Assembly (NCBI GenBank): GCA_002868985.1
Contig: PKTV01000007.1
Location: 1 to 6,590, forward strand
DNA length: 6,590 nt
Source: Desulfobacteraceae bacterium
GTDB taxonomy: Bacteria; Desulfobacterota; Desulfobacteria; Desulfobacterales; UBA11574
Direction: 5' to 3'
Below, piece after piece: positions 1-6,376 of the stretch. Below the pieces are notes generated by a model that made no database searches, was not told the origin of the DNA, and worked only from the letters and a program-made list of their open reading frames with translations. Both the position numbers and the translations under genes were made by a program. How positions within the stretch are numbered: the stretch's first letter is position 1; each line of letters starts with the position of its first letter.

Positions 1-300
1 AAAAAAAAAAATGCCCTTAGAACGAAAAAGTGATAAAAGGTTTGGAAAGACTTTAATCTGCTCGGTTTCAAGTAATGCATTGTCCATGTGATAAAATTTT
101 ACTTTATGTAACTTTAAACCAGGTGGAAAAGCCGGACTTACATGATCAATACTAATGTTTATATTGGAATTGAGTTTGTTGAAATCAGACGTTACATAGT
201 TTTTTACTTTATCTGACGGAAACAGGTAATAAATGAAAAATACGATAGCCGCTAAAACATATATGGAATACAGCAGCCATTGTGGGGTATTCTTCATCAT
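1..300 (-). CDS. gspN: Type II secretion system protein GspN, N-terminal 100 codons (partial)
   Basis: An open frame starts at the ATG 300-298, overlapping the gspM stop as TAATG, and runs uninterrupted off the left edge. It encodes MMKNTPQWLLYSIYVLAAIV and onward: one membrane segment at about 8-27, LFPSDKVKNYVTSDFNKL, then INISIDHVSPAFPPGLKL (48-65 region) and HKVKFYHMDNALLETEQIKV. A membrane anchor followed by a Pro-Pro-Gly-Leu-x-Leu block and a beta-rich continuation matches GspN as found at the end of deltaproteobacterial T2SS operons, an AsmA/TamB-like layout. Its role in secretion is not well defined. The second Met (297-295) may be the actual start. The visible end is an ATT TTT TTT TTT homopolymer tract at 1-11. 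Confidence 0.82.
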   Translation of the reverse strand, partial: MMKNTPQWLLYSIYVLAAIVFFIYYLFPSDKVKNYVTSDFNKLNSNINISIDHVSPAFPPGLKLHKVKFYHMDNALLETEQIKVFPNLLSLFRSKGIFFF

Positions 301-827
301 TACTTTTCAACCGTCTCAACCTGCAAGACAGCATCTAAAAAACCTTCTTGTTTGCCTGTCTTTGAAATTGAAAGCCTTTTTATGTTTACCATGTTTTTTG
401 ATGTTTCGACCATGTGTAAATAAGTGGTCAACTGCTGTAATGTTAAACCCTTGAACTTCATTTCAACTTGAGAAATTTTGTACGAATTGTTTTTTTGAAC
501 AGTTGTTGACGGTTTCATATATGTTACATACTCTTTTATTCTTGCTTTACCCGTAAGCCTGTCAAGAAAGGAAAAGAGCGTAAAACCCTTTTCCCTGTTC
601 TCAAAACGTATTTTTGCTAAATTTGTTCTTTTTTCTATTGCATCGTAATCGGACTTTAAAGTGATCATCTCCAAAAGAGCATCTTCTTTAACCTGAAGTG
701 TCCTTTTCAATCGCTTCCTTTTGTCAATTGATGGAAAAACGATAAATTGAAATAAAATAAACAAGAGGATAGCACCTGATAAGGCATAGATGGTGTATTT
801 CTCTCTTTTGGTCAGCTTTTTTACCAT
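300..827 (-). CDS. gspM: Type II secretion system protein GspM (PilO-like)
   Basis: This 175-residue protein matches GspM in length and layout. It has a short basic cytoplasmic N terminus (MVKKLTKREK), one membrane segment at about 11-31, a charged coiled-coil-like stretch (about 35-80, rich in Lys, Glu and Leu), and a small periplasmic ferredoxin-like domain. The block EMKFKGLTLQQLTTYLHMVE (122-141) followed by VNIKRLSIS is the PilO/GspM pattern. GspM binds GspL and links the platform to the periplasmic parts. The sequence family is divergent, so gene order contributes strongly to the call. The ATG at 827 has only a weak AAGACGG site 5 nt upstream. Its TAA overlaps the gspN ATG as TAATG, which suggests translational coupling. 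Confidence 0.9.
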   Translation of the reverse strand: MVKKLTKREKYTIYALSGAILLFILFQFIVFPSIDKRKRLKRTLQVKEDALLEMITLKSDYDAIEKRTNLAKIRFENREKGFTLFSFLDRLTGKARIKEYVTYMKPSTTVQKNNSYKISQVEMKFKGLTLQQLTTYLHMVETSKNMVNIKRLSISKTGKQEGFLDAVLQVETVEK

Positions 828-958
828 AAATACCGTCTTTTACTTATAATCCGAGAAACTTGAATCTTAAAATTAAAACACGACCATTTTGACCGGCACA
901 CTCCCCGAATGCCCCGCTGTTTAGGATGGGAAGGCTTCAAATTTTGCATATTCATCAT
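821..958 (-). CDS. Candidate 45-aa basic small ORF bridging gspL and gspM
   Basis: The 130-nt gspL-gspM gap is filled by an open frame of 45 codons. Its first ATG (958-956) overlaps the gspL TGA as TGATG, and its TAA (823-821) lies 2 nt past the gspM ATG (827-825). An AAGGTG sequence (972-967) stands 8 nt before the ATG, a good Shine-Dalgarno site inside gspL. The product begins MMNMQNLKPSHPKQRG and ends SRIISKRRYLW; it is strongly basic, with two Cys and two Trp, and has no membrane segment or family I recognise. For a gene: the coupling geometry at both ends and the ribosome site. Against: the Arg/Lys-rich composition is typical of chance frames, and the gap may be a dispersed repeat. A second in-frame ATG follows directly at 955. 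Treat as hypothetical. Confidence 0.3.
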   Translation of the reverse strand: MMNMQNLKPSHPKQRGIRGVCRSKWSCFNFKIQVSRIISKRRYLW

Positions 959-2412
959 CACAAATTCACCTTAAGTTTGAAACGCACACGTTTATCAAAC
1001 TTGTCTATGTTGGCAGCGCTAATAATAATTTTTTTAAAAATATCAGCCTGTTCCAGCTTGCTCTTTATATTGTCAACAGAGTTGAAGCTGTCGGTATCCC
1101 CCGAAATACTAACACTTTCCGATCCCATTACAAACCGATTAAGGGTTACATCCATATCCTTGGGTATGGCCTTGCTTATTGTGTTCAAAATGTCTATGGC
1201 CCTAATCTGTTTTTCGGTTTCACCTGGCAATAAGGCATTTTTCCTTGCTTGTTGTATTTTTATTTTCATCTGCTGAACTGGATCGACAATGTTTTTGACC
1301 TCCGGGAATGTCGAAGTAAAAATACCAGTTATTTGATGATTAAGTCGGGCTAGCCTTTTTTCCATAAAGTATGAATCAAGAAAGACATTGAACCAGCCTA
1401 ATGACAGAACCAGGACAAAAAAAACGCCGGTCTGAATCAGGTTTTTTTTGTTTTCCTCCCAGATTTTTTTTAAAGCAAAAGGGCCTTTTCTAAAATTAAA
1501 GCCTTTTGCCCCTTGAATTTCCATCAATGCCAGTGATAGCGCATTATTCATCAAAAAAGGGATCCATGATGGAGGAGGAGGCTGTTGTTTGAGAATCTCT
1601 GCGAATCGTAAAACGTCCACCCGCTCAATAGGAAATCCTAATGCCTGTTCCATATCTTTATCAAAACCCAGATCATCAATCCCGCATCCTGTAATAAATC
1701 CTCCATCGAGCTCAAAATCTAATCCAAGAATCTTTTCTAAGGCATAAAGTGTTCTCCGTATGTTGCCACAAAGAGATTTTATTTTATAAGAGAGGGAAGC
1801 CGAACGTATTGCGAAAGAACGTATCAAACCAATGTTGCCGGACAAAATAATAAATATCGTGCTTTTATTGTTGTCTATATCGATAAAGAGCCAATTTTTA
1901 TGGCTGTCTAGAAATTTGGATAGTGAAAATGCTGTGGGATAACCACCGACGGTAACAATCTCCGGATCAATATTAAACGCCACAAGTGTATCTAAAAAAG
2001 ATTGAAGTTTCGACTTTTCTACTGCAGCTGTGATAAGGTTTTTAGTATTTGTATGGTCAGGTATTTCTATATGGATAAAATCGATGATAAGCTCTTCTAC
2101 CGGAAACGGAAGGGTCGGCTCAAGTTCATACGGTAATATCTTTTTAATTTTTTTTTGTCCCTTAAACGGAACTTGAATATTTCTGTAAGATATCTCATCA
2201 GCAGGAAAAGAAGCCACGCAGATAGAATCGGATAGATCCATCTTTTGTTGAATGGTTTCAAGTGAATCGGCCAAACCGTTTCTATCCTCTTTTCGGCCAG
2301 ATAGCGGAACATGTTCATGGGCTTCTATGACGGTTCCCTTAATACTGCTATTGATGAGAACCGCTGAAACCGCATCAGGTCGAATATCTAATCCCAAAAT
2401 CTTTCTGCTCAT
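958..2412 (-). CDS. gspL: Type II secretion system protein GspL (PilM-like plus PilN-like)
   Basis: This 484-residue protein is longer than typical enterobacterial GspL (about 400). The N terminus MSRKILGLDIRPDAVSAVLI is the first strand pair of an actin/PilM-like fold. KIKKILPYELEPTLPFPVEELIIDF (85-112 region, quoted part: ILPYELEPTLPFPVEEL) is a conserved GspL block, and WLFIDIDNNKSTIFII (174-189) is another actin-fold element. This cytoplasmic domain binds the ATPase GspE. One membrane segment lies at about 326-348. The periplasmic part (about 400-484) has the PilN/GspL ferredoxin-like pattern, including VSISGDTDSFNSVDNIKSKL (434-453). GspL pairs with GspM. Residues 278-281 are four consecutive prolines. 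The gene ends with three in-frame stops, TGATGATGA, and starts from the ATG at 2412 with a weak GAGAAG site behind its own promoter. Confidence 0.92.
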   Translation of the reverse strand: MSRKILGLDIRPDAVSAVLINSSIKGTVIEAHEHVPLSGRKEDRNGLADSLETIQQKMDLSDSICVASFPADEISYRNIQVPFKGQKKIKKILPYELEPTLPFPVEELIIDFIHIEIPDHTNTKNLITAAVEKSKLQSFLDTLVAFNIDPEIVTVGGYPTAFSLSKFLDSHKNWLFIDIDNNKSTIFIILSGNIGLIRSFAIRSASLSYKIKSLCGNIRRTLYALEKILGLDFELDGGFITGCGIDDLGFDKDMEQALGFPIERVDVLRFAEILKQQPPPPSWIPFLMNNALSLALMEIQGAKGFNFRKGPFALKKIWEENKKNLIQTGVFFVLVLSLGWFNVFLDSYFMEKRLARLNHQITGIFTSTFPEVKNIVDPVQQMKIKIQQARKNALLPGETEKQIRAIDILNTISKAIPKDMDVTLNRFVMGSESVSISGDTDSFNSVDNIKSKLEQADIFKKIIISAANIDKFDKRVRFKLKVNL

Positions 2413-2439
2413 GGTCTTCTCTAAGTTAAAAAAAGTGTA

Positions 2440-2468
2440 AATATAGTAAGTTATGATCGATGTGTCAA
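2440..2468 (-). promoter_or_regulatory. Near-consensus sigma70 promoter for gspL-gspM-gspN
   Basis: In the gspK-gspL gap the sense strand reads TTGACA (2468-2463), a spacer of exactly 17 nt, and TATATT (2445-2440). That is 6/6 at -35, 5/6 at -10 and the optimal spacing. A start about 7 nt downstream, near 2433, would give a leader of roughly 20 nt containing the GAGAAG site before the gspL ATG at 2412. No comparably good promoter was found in the other gaps. The inference is that gspL, gspM and gspN can be expressed independently of the pseudopilin genes. Confidence 0.75.
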
Positions 2469-2514
2469 GCCTAGTTTTTTCTTCTATTATTTTAAGCTTA
2501 GTATTTCGGAATTT

Positions 2515-3588
2515 TTACTCTATTTCCCATCTCAAGACGTTGCACTCCCATTGTCCTGTTTTTGCATTATTTTCTCTTTTTACCACTGCTGTTATCTTTA
2601 TCTTCATTTCCTTTAACTTTGCCATCGACTCGATTCGAAAAAAATCACTTGAAGTTGTGATGAGATTTGGATCGATTTTAGTATCACCGACACCTGGTAC
2701 GTTCTTATACCAGGTTGGACTTGAAAGGTCATGGATATAAACGGATTCAGAGGTTTCCAGTCGGTATTCATAAATGGCTTGTGCAAGGTCTTCATTTCCT
2801 GAAGGCAACATTGCCACAAGGGTCGGCAGATCTGCAGTATTGATATTTATTTTTCCTTCATATGTAAAAGAATTGTTTGTAGATTCGGTCATTCCAAAGA
2901 CGGTTATGAAGTTGGAAAGTCCCTGCTCCTCTCCTGCCCCCCGAAAAACCTCCGGTGTTACACCTCTCACAAGAACAAGCTCACCAATATGGGTGAACGG
3001 CCCGTTTTTACAGGGGTATGACGGATCAAGATCCTGATAATAATCTGATTCTGCTCCGTTTAGACCTGTGATGGCATCATCGTCTCCGGAGTCGAGCCAA
3101 TCTTTGATGGAATTAATGATCGTCATCGGTTCCATATCTTCAAACGCTTCATTTTTATATATTAAAAGGCTTAAAAATTGTTCCCACATAACCCTCTGGG
3201 ATTCATTGAAGCTGTGTCCTTCAGGGAATTGAACAAGGCTGTTAAGCTGAATTTTACCGAGTTCATCATTGATGGTTAACGTGATACTGCCATCTTCAAA
3301 GGGGATATCATCTATGATTTCGCTAATTTTTTCAGAATCGGCCCAGTCCTCCTGAAGTGAATCAAACCTTGAATCCTTTTTGTCTTTGACCAACATTGCT
3401 GCTGCAAGATTTACACCTGATGACGCCATATGCAAAAGCGTGATGCGATCTCTGGTTGTGGCCGCCGAAAAGACTGCTGATCGCATTTTTTTGTTCATTT
3501 CCAGTGATGTCGCAATGAGTACCGTAACAATGGCCAATGTGACAAGAAGGGCGATTCCATGGTTGTTTTTTAGAAATTTTATCGCCAT
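2515..3588 (-). CDS. gspK: Type II secretion system minor pseudopilin GspK
   Basis: This 357-residue protein is the large minor pseudopilin that caps the pseudopilus. The leader MAIKFLKNNHG is followed by IALLVTLAIVTVLIA; the +5 position of the mature protein is Val16 instead of Glu, which is characteristic of GspK. Conserved blocks follow: MRSAVFSAATTRDR-type helix extension (35-48), IKDWLDSGDDD (161-171) with NGAESDYY (177-184) as the calcium-binding region, and NGPFTHIGELVLVRGVTPE (195-213). KININTADLPTLVAML (247-262 region) is the helix-hairpin-helix-like segment, and SSDFFRIES lies near the C terminus. The ATG at 3588 gives a sensible leader, but no clear Shine-Dalgarno sequence precedes it. 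A 102-nt gap with a promoter separates it from gspL. Confidence 0.96.
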   Translation of the reverse strand: MAIKFLKNNHGIALLVTLAIVTVLIATSLEMNKKMRSAVFSAATTRDRITLLHMASSGVNLAAAMLVKDKKDSRFDSLQEDWADSEKISEIIDDIPFEDGSITLTINDELGKIQLNSLVQFPEGHSFNESQRVMWEQFLSLLIYKNEAFEDMEPMTIINSIKDWLDSGDDDAITGLNGAESDYYQDLDPSYPCKNGPFTHIGELVLVRGVTPEVFRGAGEEQGLSNFITVFGMTESTNNSFTYEGKININTADLPTLVAMLPSGNEDLAQAIYEYRLETSESVYIHDLSSPTWYKNVPGVGDTKIDPNLITTSSDFFRIESMAKLKEMKIKITAVVKRENNAKTGQWECNVLRWEIE

Positions 3589-3660
3589 AAATTTACGTTT
3601 CGAATTTTCTACAGCTTATTAAATCACAAATTTTAATGGCAGCTATCTATGCCGTCTGTA

Positions 3661-3770
3661 TGGAAGAATGGAGTGCTGGAATGTTGGAATGTTGGGGATA
3701 AAAACGGAAACAACTTATTTAAATTGTAAAAACTCCTTCAAACCCATCATTCCATTACTCCATTCTTCCA
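3661..3770. repeat. TGGAATG-type intergenic inverted repeat between gspJ and gspK
   Basis: Two 23-nt arms (3661-3683 and 3748-3770) are inverted copies differing at only 2 positions, with a 64-nt AT-rich loop. The arms are built from short units related to TGGAATGT and TGGAAGAATGGAG; an extra TGGAATG copy at 3686-3692 gives an alternative pairing register. Just beyond the right arm is GGCGAAGCC (3775-3783), a mini-hairpin. Repeats of this type look familiar from intergenic regions of Desulfobacterales, though that is memory and not checked here. In the mRNA the arms would form a strong hairpin between the gspJ stop and gspK. No T tract follows on either strand, so it is more likely a dispersed repeat or mRNA-stability element than a terminator. 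Confidence 0.75.
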
Positions 3771-3796
3771 ATTGGGCGAAGCCTCTAAGTTTTATC

Positions 3797-4537
3797 TTAT
3801 TCCTTCTTCTTCCGATACACCGGCAGTGTTACCATGGTTTTGAACCACAAAGAATTTGAACTTTCGGCCAATTCGAGATTTATATCGATTGCTTTAGGTG
3901 TTGAATACTCGAAGTCTTCATCATCGGAATCCCACAAATCATAGTCTGTTCCATCTTGGTCATAATATTTAAATGTCAGAGATTTAACGTCTGTACACAA
4001 TACGGGATCCCCGGCTTTTTCTTCAAATGTTTCATAGGGATACAAGTTATCTGCGCGCTTCAACACATAATTTCCATCACCTGAAGCCTGAACGTAGTAA
4101 ACGATTTCCGCAATTCCTTTTTCCGTTTTTCCGCCAAAGGATAGGTGGGCCAGCGAAGTGAATCTAAGTCTGGGGAAGGAGACTCCCTGAATATCAGAAA
4201 TTTCGCCAATAAATCGATAAATTTCAGGTGGTTCACCCAAAACCGGCGGTGAATAACCTGGAGGTAGTGTTAAATGGATGGACTCAAGATCAACAATCAT
4301 TCGGTTCAAACAGTTTTTTGCCATTTCATAAGATGCGGTGCCCTGGTCTGAAGTTTCGCTTCCGGATAATAGAGTGCTATATGAAGTAAAAATGGTTGTG
4401 GCGATGATTGCAAAAATAAAAATCGCAATCATGATTTCAAGCAGTGTAAATCCGCGATCCCCCCAACGTGTGGCGAATACCCGATGACGAGAACAGGCAG
4501 CAGGCAACATGTAAATTTTTTGTAACTTTTTAAGCAT
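3797..4537 (-). CDS. gspJ: Type II secretion system minor pseudopilin GspJ
   Basis: This 246-residue protein is somewhat longer than most GspJ. A 29-residue basic leader ends in WGDRG, and cleavage is expected before Phe30 in FTLLEIMIAIFIFAII, with Glu34 as +5. The stretch SYEMAKNCLNRMIVDLESI after the helix fits the GspJ pattern of an amphipathic helix following the membrane segment. The C-terminal half has LRFTSLAHLSF, an EIVYYV strand, and an acidic DLWDSDDEDFEY insert around 201-212. GspJ is part of the I-J-K tip complex. Met10 is an alternative start giving a 20-residue leader. An upstream TAA (4543-4541) in the same frame blocks further extension, and the upstream AAGG is a weak ribosome binding site. 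A 208-nt repeat-containing gap separates it from gspK. Confidence 0.92.
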   Translation of the reverse strand: MLKKLQKIYMLPAACSRHRVFATRWGDRGFTLLEIMIAIFIFAIIATTIFTSYSTLLSGSETSDQGTASYEMAKNCLNRMIVDLESIHLTLPPGYSPPVLGEPPEIYRFIGEISDIQGVSFPRLRFTSLAHLSFGGKTEKGIAEIVYYVQASGDGNYVLKRADNLYPYETFEEKAGDPVLCTDVKSLTFKYYDQDGTDYDLWDSDDEDFEYSTPKAIDINLELAESSNSLWFKTMVTLPVYRKKKE

Positions 4538-4628
4538 TGCTTACGACCTTGCCCCATCCAATTCTTTAACAAAATCTGGTTTCAAACGAGCTTCAAATCG
4601 AGTTAACGTGTTTAATTTAATCAACTTA

Positions 4629-4647
4629 TTCAAGTTTAGCACTTGAA
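4629..4647. other. Stem-loop in the gspI-gspJ spacer
   Basis: TTCAAGT (4629-4635) and ACTTGAA (4641-4647) form a perfect 7-bp stem with a 5-nt loop, in the middle of the 173-nt spacer 4538-4710. No T tract follows on either strand, so it is not a good terminator. The bases to its left (about 4581-4635) contain loosely spaced TTCAA/TTAA/TCAA cores at roughly 9-11-nt intervals, a possible degenerate repeat. I see no convincing promoter in this spacer. Confidence 0.4.
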
Positions 4648-4710
4648 ATATTCCTAAAATTTCTTTGAAGCAACCTATTTTCGTAACATCTTATTAAGTA
4701 TTATACGGCA

Positions 4711-5157
4711 TCAATCCTTCAAATATTTATAATTTCTTAAGCTATAAGTAAATTCATCGTTGTTAAAAGATATCAGAAGATCAACTTTTTTCAGATTTTT
4801 AGCAATATTTCCAAGTGTTGTCGACTCAACATCATCAATGACAATATTCCAACGGTAATCCGGGAATTCATCTCCGAAATCACCTGAATCGTCTCCCAAA
4901 TCTTTCAGGCTTTCTGATTCAATTTCAGCCATTTTTCTTTGTGCCAGCATGGGAGCAGTTGCATAAAATCTTACCTCATTGTTCATGGAAACGGTCTGTG
5001 CATGCATCCTATACACACTGACAAGAACAATGGCGATGATGGAAAGTGCGACCATGACTTCAAGCAGTGTAAACCCCCTTTGAGATTCTGGGCTCTTTGC
5101 AGCGGTTTGCTCCGCTGTCATTTCTCGTCCCTGGTGGTGATGTCCCGCTTTTTTCAT
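4711..5157 (-). CDS. gspI: Type II secretion system minor pseudopilin GspI
   Basis: This 148-residue GspI carries the family signature RGFTLLEVMVALSIIAI, with cleavage expected after Gly28 and Glu33 as the +5 residue. The later block MLAQRKMAEIESE matches the conserved GspI 'A..KM.E.E' region after the N-terminal helix. GspI nucleates the tip complex with GspJ and GspK. With the ATG at 5157 (upstream GGA, 7-nt spacer) the leader is a long 28 residues including HHH at 6-8. An internal ATG at 5121 (residue 13) follows an AGGGA site by about 6 nt and would give a 16-residue leader, closer to the norm. The true start is therefore uncertain; the mature protein is the same. It ends in TGA at 4713-4711, and a 173-nt spacer precedes gspJ. 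Confidence 0.93.
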   Translation of the reverse strand: MKKAGHHHQGREMTAEQTAAKSPESQRGFTLLEVMVALSIIAIVLVSVYRMHAQTVSMNNEVRFYATAPMLAQRKMAEIESESLKDLGDDSGDFGDEFPDYRWNIVIDDVESTTLGNIAKNLKKVDLLISFNNDEFTYSLRNYKYLKD

Positions 5158-5203
5158 TTTGTCTTCCGACGTCTTTCCTCTATTCTTTGCTCATACGTTT
5201 TAT

Positions 5204-5713
5204 TCAATCTCCAAACTCCGCATAACTATTATACAAACGAACCCGGAGTAAAAAAGGTTCGATAAGAAAAGAAAACTTTTCATTATCGTCATTTTCAAAA
5301 TGAATGATTAGCTTGTCAGAATAACCCTTTTCATTAAAATAAATATCTGCCTGCCCCACTGATATTTTTTCTTGATCTGGATATTCAACATCCAGTAATT
5401 TTATGTCCTCCGGAAGTTTATATCCATTCGTTTCTGCAGATTGAAGCGCTTCTTCGAGCATAGCTCCGTGGGTTATCCACAATTTGTTAGAGTCAAGGTT
5501 CACGTGAAGGATATATCTTTTTTGCTCTCTGGCCGCCCTTTCTTTTATATTTGGAATTTTCAATAGAATCCATCGCGACACTTCTTTGGTGCTATCTGAC
5601 AGAACATTACGCTGAAATCGAGGAATTGCAAAAAATAGCATAATGCTGATCAGAGAAATAACGACGATGAGCTCTATTAGCGTGAAACCTTTGATTCGTT
5701 CGAAGACAGGCAT
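5204..5713 (-). CDS. gspH: Type II secretion system minor pseudopilin GspH
   Basis: This 169-residue minor pseudopilin has a very short 9-residue leader (MPVFERIKG), then FTLIE with Glu14 as the +5 residue, and a hydrophobic helix to about residue 31. The segment after the helix (FQRNVLSDSTKEVSRWILLKI, given here in part: STKEVSRWILLKI) resembles the GspH/FimT pattern in which the helix continues into a beta-rich domain. GspH sits near the pseudopilus tip with GspI, J and K; GspG at the 5' side and GspI at the 3' side support H over a generic pseudopilin. The ATG at 5713 has no recognisable Shine-Dalgarno sequence. An in-frame stop only three codons upstream (5722-5720) rules out a longer protein. 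The gap to gspI is 46 nt. Confidence 0.9.
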   Translation of the reverse strand: MPVFERIKGFTLIELIVVISLISIMLFFAIPRFQRNVLSDSTKEVSRWILLKIPNIKERAAREQKRYILHVNLDSNKLWITHGAMLEEALQSAETNGYKLPEDIKLLDVEYPDQEKISVGQADIYFNEKGYSDKLIIHFENDDNEKFSFLIEPFLLRVRLYNSYAEFGD

Positions 5714-5724
5714 AATGGTTTATT

Positions 5725-5748
5725 GGCATGCAACATTTAATGAATGCC
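5725..5748 (-). other. Small stem-loop just upstream of gspH
   Basis: GGCAT at 5725-5729 and ATGCC at 5744-5748 form a 5-bp stem, extendable by two A-T pairs past a bulged C, with a 14-nt loop. In the mRNA it ends about 11 nt before the gspH ATG, where a ribosome binding site would normally be. It could modulate gspH translation. The stem is short, so this is tentative. Confidence 0.3.
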
Positions 5749-5779
5749 CAAAAACACTTTACGGGTTCATCAATATTTA

Positions 5780-5791
5780 TTCATTAATGAA
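5780..5791. other. 12-nt perfect palindrome in the gspG-gspH gap
   Basis: TTCATTAATGAA is self-complementary over its full length. It lies about 40 nt downstream of the gspG stop inside the 118-nt gap (5714-5831). It could be a protein-binding site, but AT-rich palindromes of this length also arise by chance. Confidence 0.35.
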
Positions 5792-5831
5792 AATCGGTGG
5801 TCATAGAAGGAAAGAGAGCGTACAATTTTGA

Positions 5832-6287
5832 TTATTCAATCTCCCAGCTGTTAATATCTTTATTCTTATCTTCACCCCCTGAGACGCCGTCATAACCATA
5901 TGAAATGATCTCATAATCACCGTGAGCACCAGGAGAAAGATAAATAAAATCGTTGCCCCATGGATCTTTTGGCAGTCTTCCTTTCTCGAGATACCCGCCT
6001 TTGCGCCAATTCTTTGGCAGCTTCCCTGTCTCGGGCTGCTCAATAAGGGCCTGCAGTCCCTGTTCCGTATCCGGGTAACCGCCATTATCAAGCTTATATA
6101 AATTCAGGGCTGTTTCCAGGCTCTCAATCTGTATTTTTGCTTTGAGTTGTTTTGCCTCTTCAGGGCGACCCATGATCCGCGGTATAATAAGGCCTGCGAG
6201 GATCCCAAGTATGACGATGACAACCATTAGTTCAATCAGTGTAAATCCACGGCAGTCTGTCTTTTTTAAAAAAAATGTACGATTCAT
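5832..6287 (-). CDS. gspG: Type II secretion system major pseudopilin GspG
   Basis: This 151-residue protein has the usual GspG length. It polymerises into the periplasmic pseudopilus after cleavage and N-methylation by the prepilin peptidase. The leader is 14 residues and basic. Cleavage is expected between Gly14 and Phe15, with the family motif FTLIE and Glu19 as the +5 glutamate. A hydrophobic helix (about 15-37) ends in [13 protein letters not shown], typical of GspG. The globular domain has [16 protein letters not shown] (105-120) and a C-terminal YGYDG...GGE...DINSW region (130-148), which matches the conserved calcium-binding loop of major pseudopilins. The start is fixed by the AGGA site and the leader length. 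It is followed by an unusually long 118-nt gap before gspH. Confidence 0.97.
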   Translation of the reverse strand: MNRTFFLKKTDCRGFTLIELMVVIVILGILAGLIIPRIMGRPEEAKQLKAKIQIESLETALNLYKLDNGGYPDTEQGLQALIEQPETGKLPKNWRKGGYLEKGRLPKDPWGNDFIYLSPGAHGDYEIISYGYDGVSGGEDKNKDINSWEIE

Positions 6288-6294
6288 TATTTTT

Positions 6295-6298
6295 TCCT
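6295..6298 (-). promoter_or_regulatory. Shine-Dalgarno site of gspG
   Basis: In the sense direction AGGA is followed by a 7-nt A-rich spacer and then the ATG at 6287. This is the cleanest ribosome binding site in the window, which fits the major pseudopilin being needed in excess over the minor ones. It supports the chosen gspG start. Confidence 0.7.
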
Positions 6299-6376
6299 AT
6301 ACATACAGTTTTACCCCAAACATAAAATGTATTTTGGGCATATGATATTTTTTAAACATATATAAAATAGTGCCTA

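Noticed and set aside
926..1276. 116-codon plus-strand open frame opposite the gspL 3' end
   Set aside because: It is antisense to conserved gspL codons; its hydrophobic translation is a by-product of the charged residues on the real strand.
2097..2318. Second minus-strand open frame within gspL
   Set aside because: It is fully inside the well-supported gspL reading frame in another phase and has no family features.
3482..3588. Missing Glu+5 in GspK as a mutation
   Set aside because: GspK family members normally lack the +5 glutamate, so Val16 here is expected, not a defect.
3661..3770. Rho-independent terminator after gspJ
   Set aside because: The stem is strong, but neither arm is followed by a T tract on either strand, and gspK continues the same operon downstream.
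3668..3859. Plus-strand open frame with Trp/Cys-rich start in the J-K gap
   Set aside because: It is the translation of the TGGAATG-type repeat arm and then runs antisense into gspJ.
4700..4705. TATAAT hexamer just downstream of gspI as a promoter for gspJ
   Set aside because: No acceptable -35 hexamer lies 16-18 nt upstream in the sense direction.
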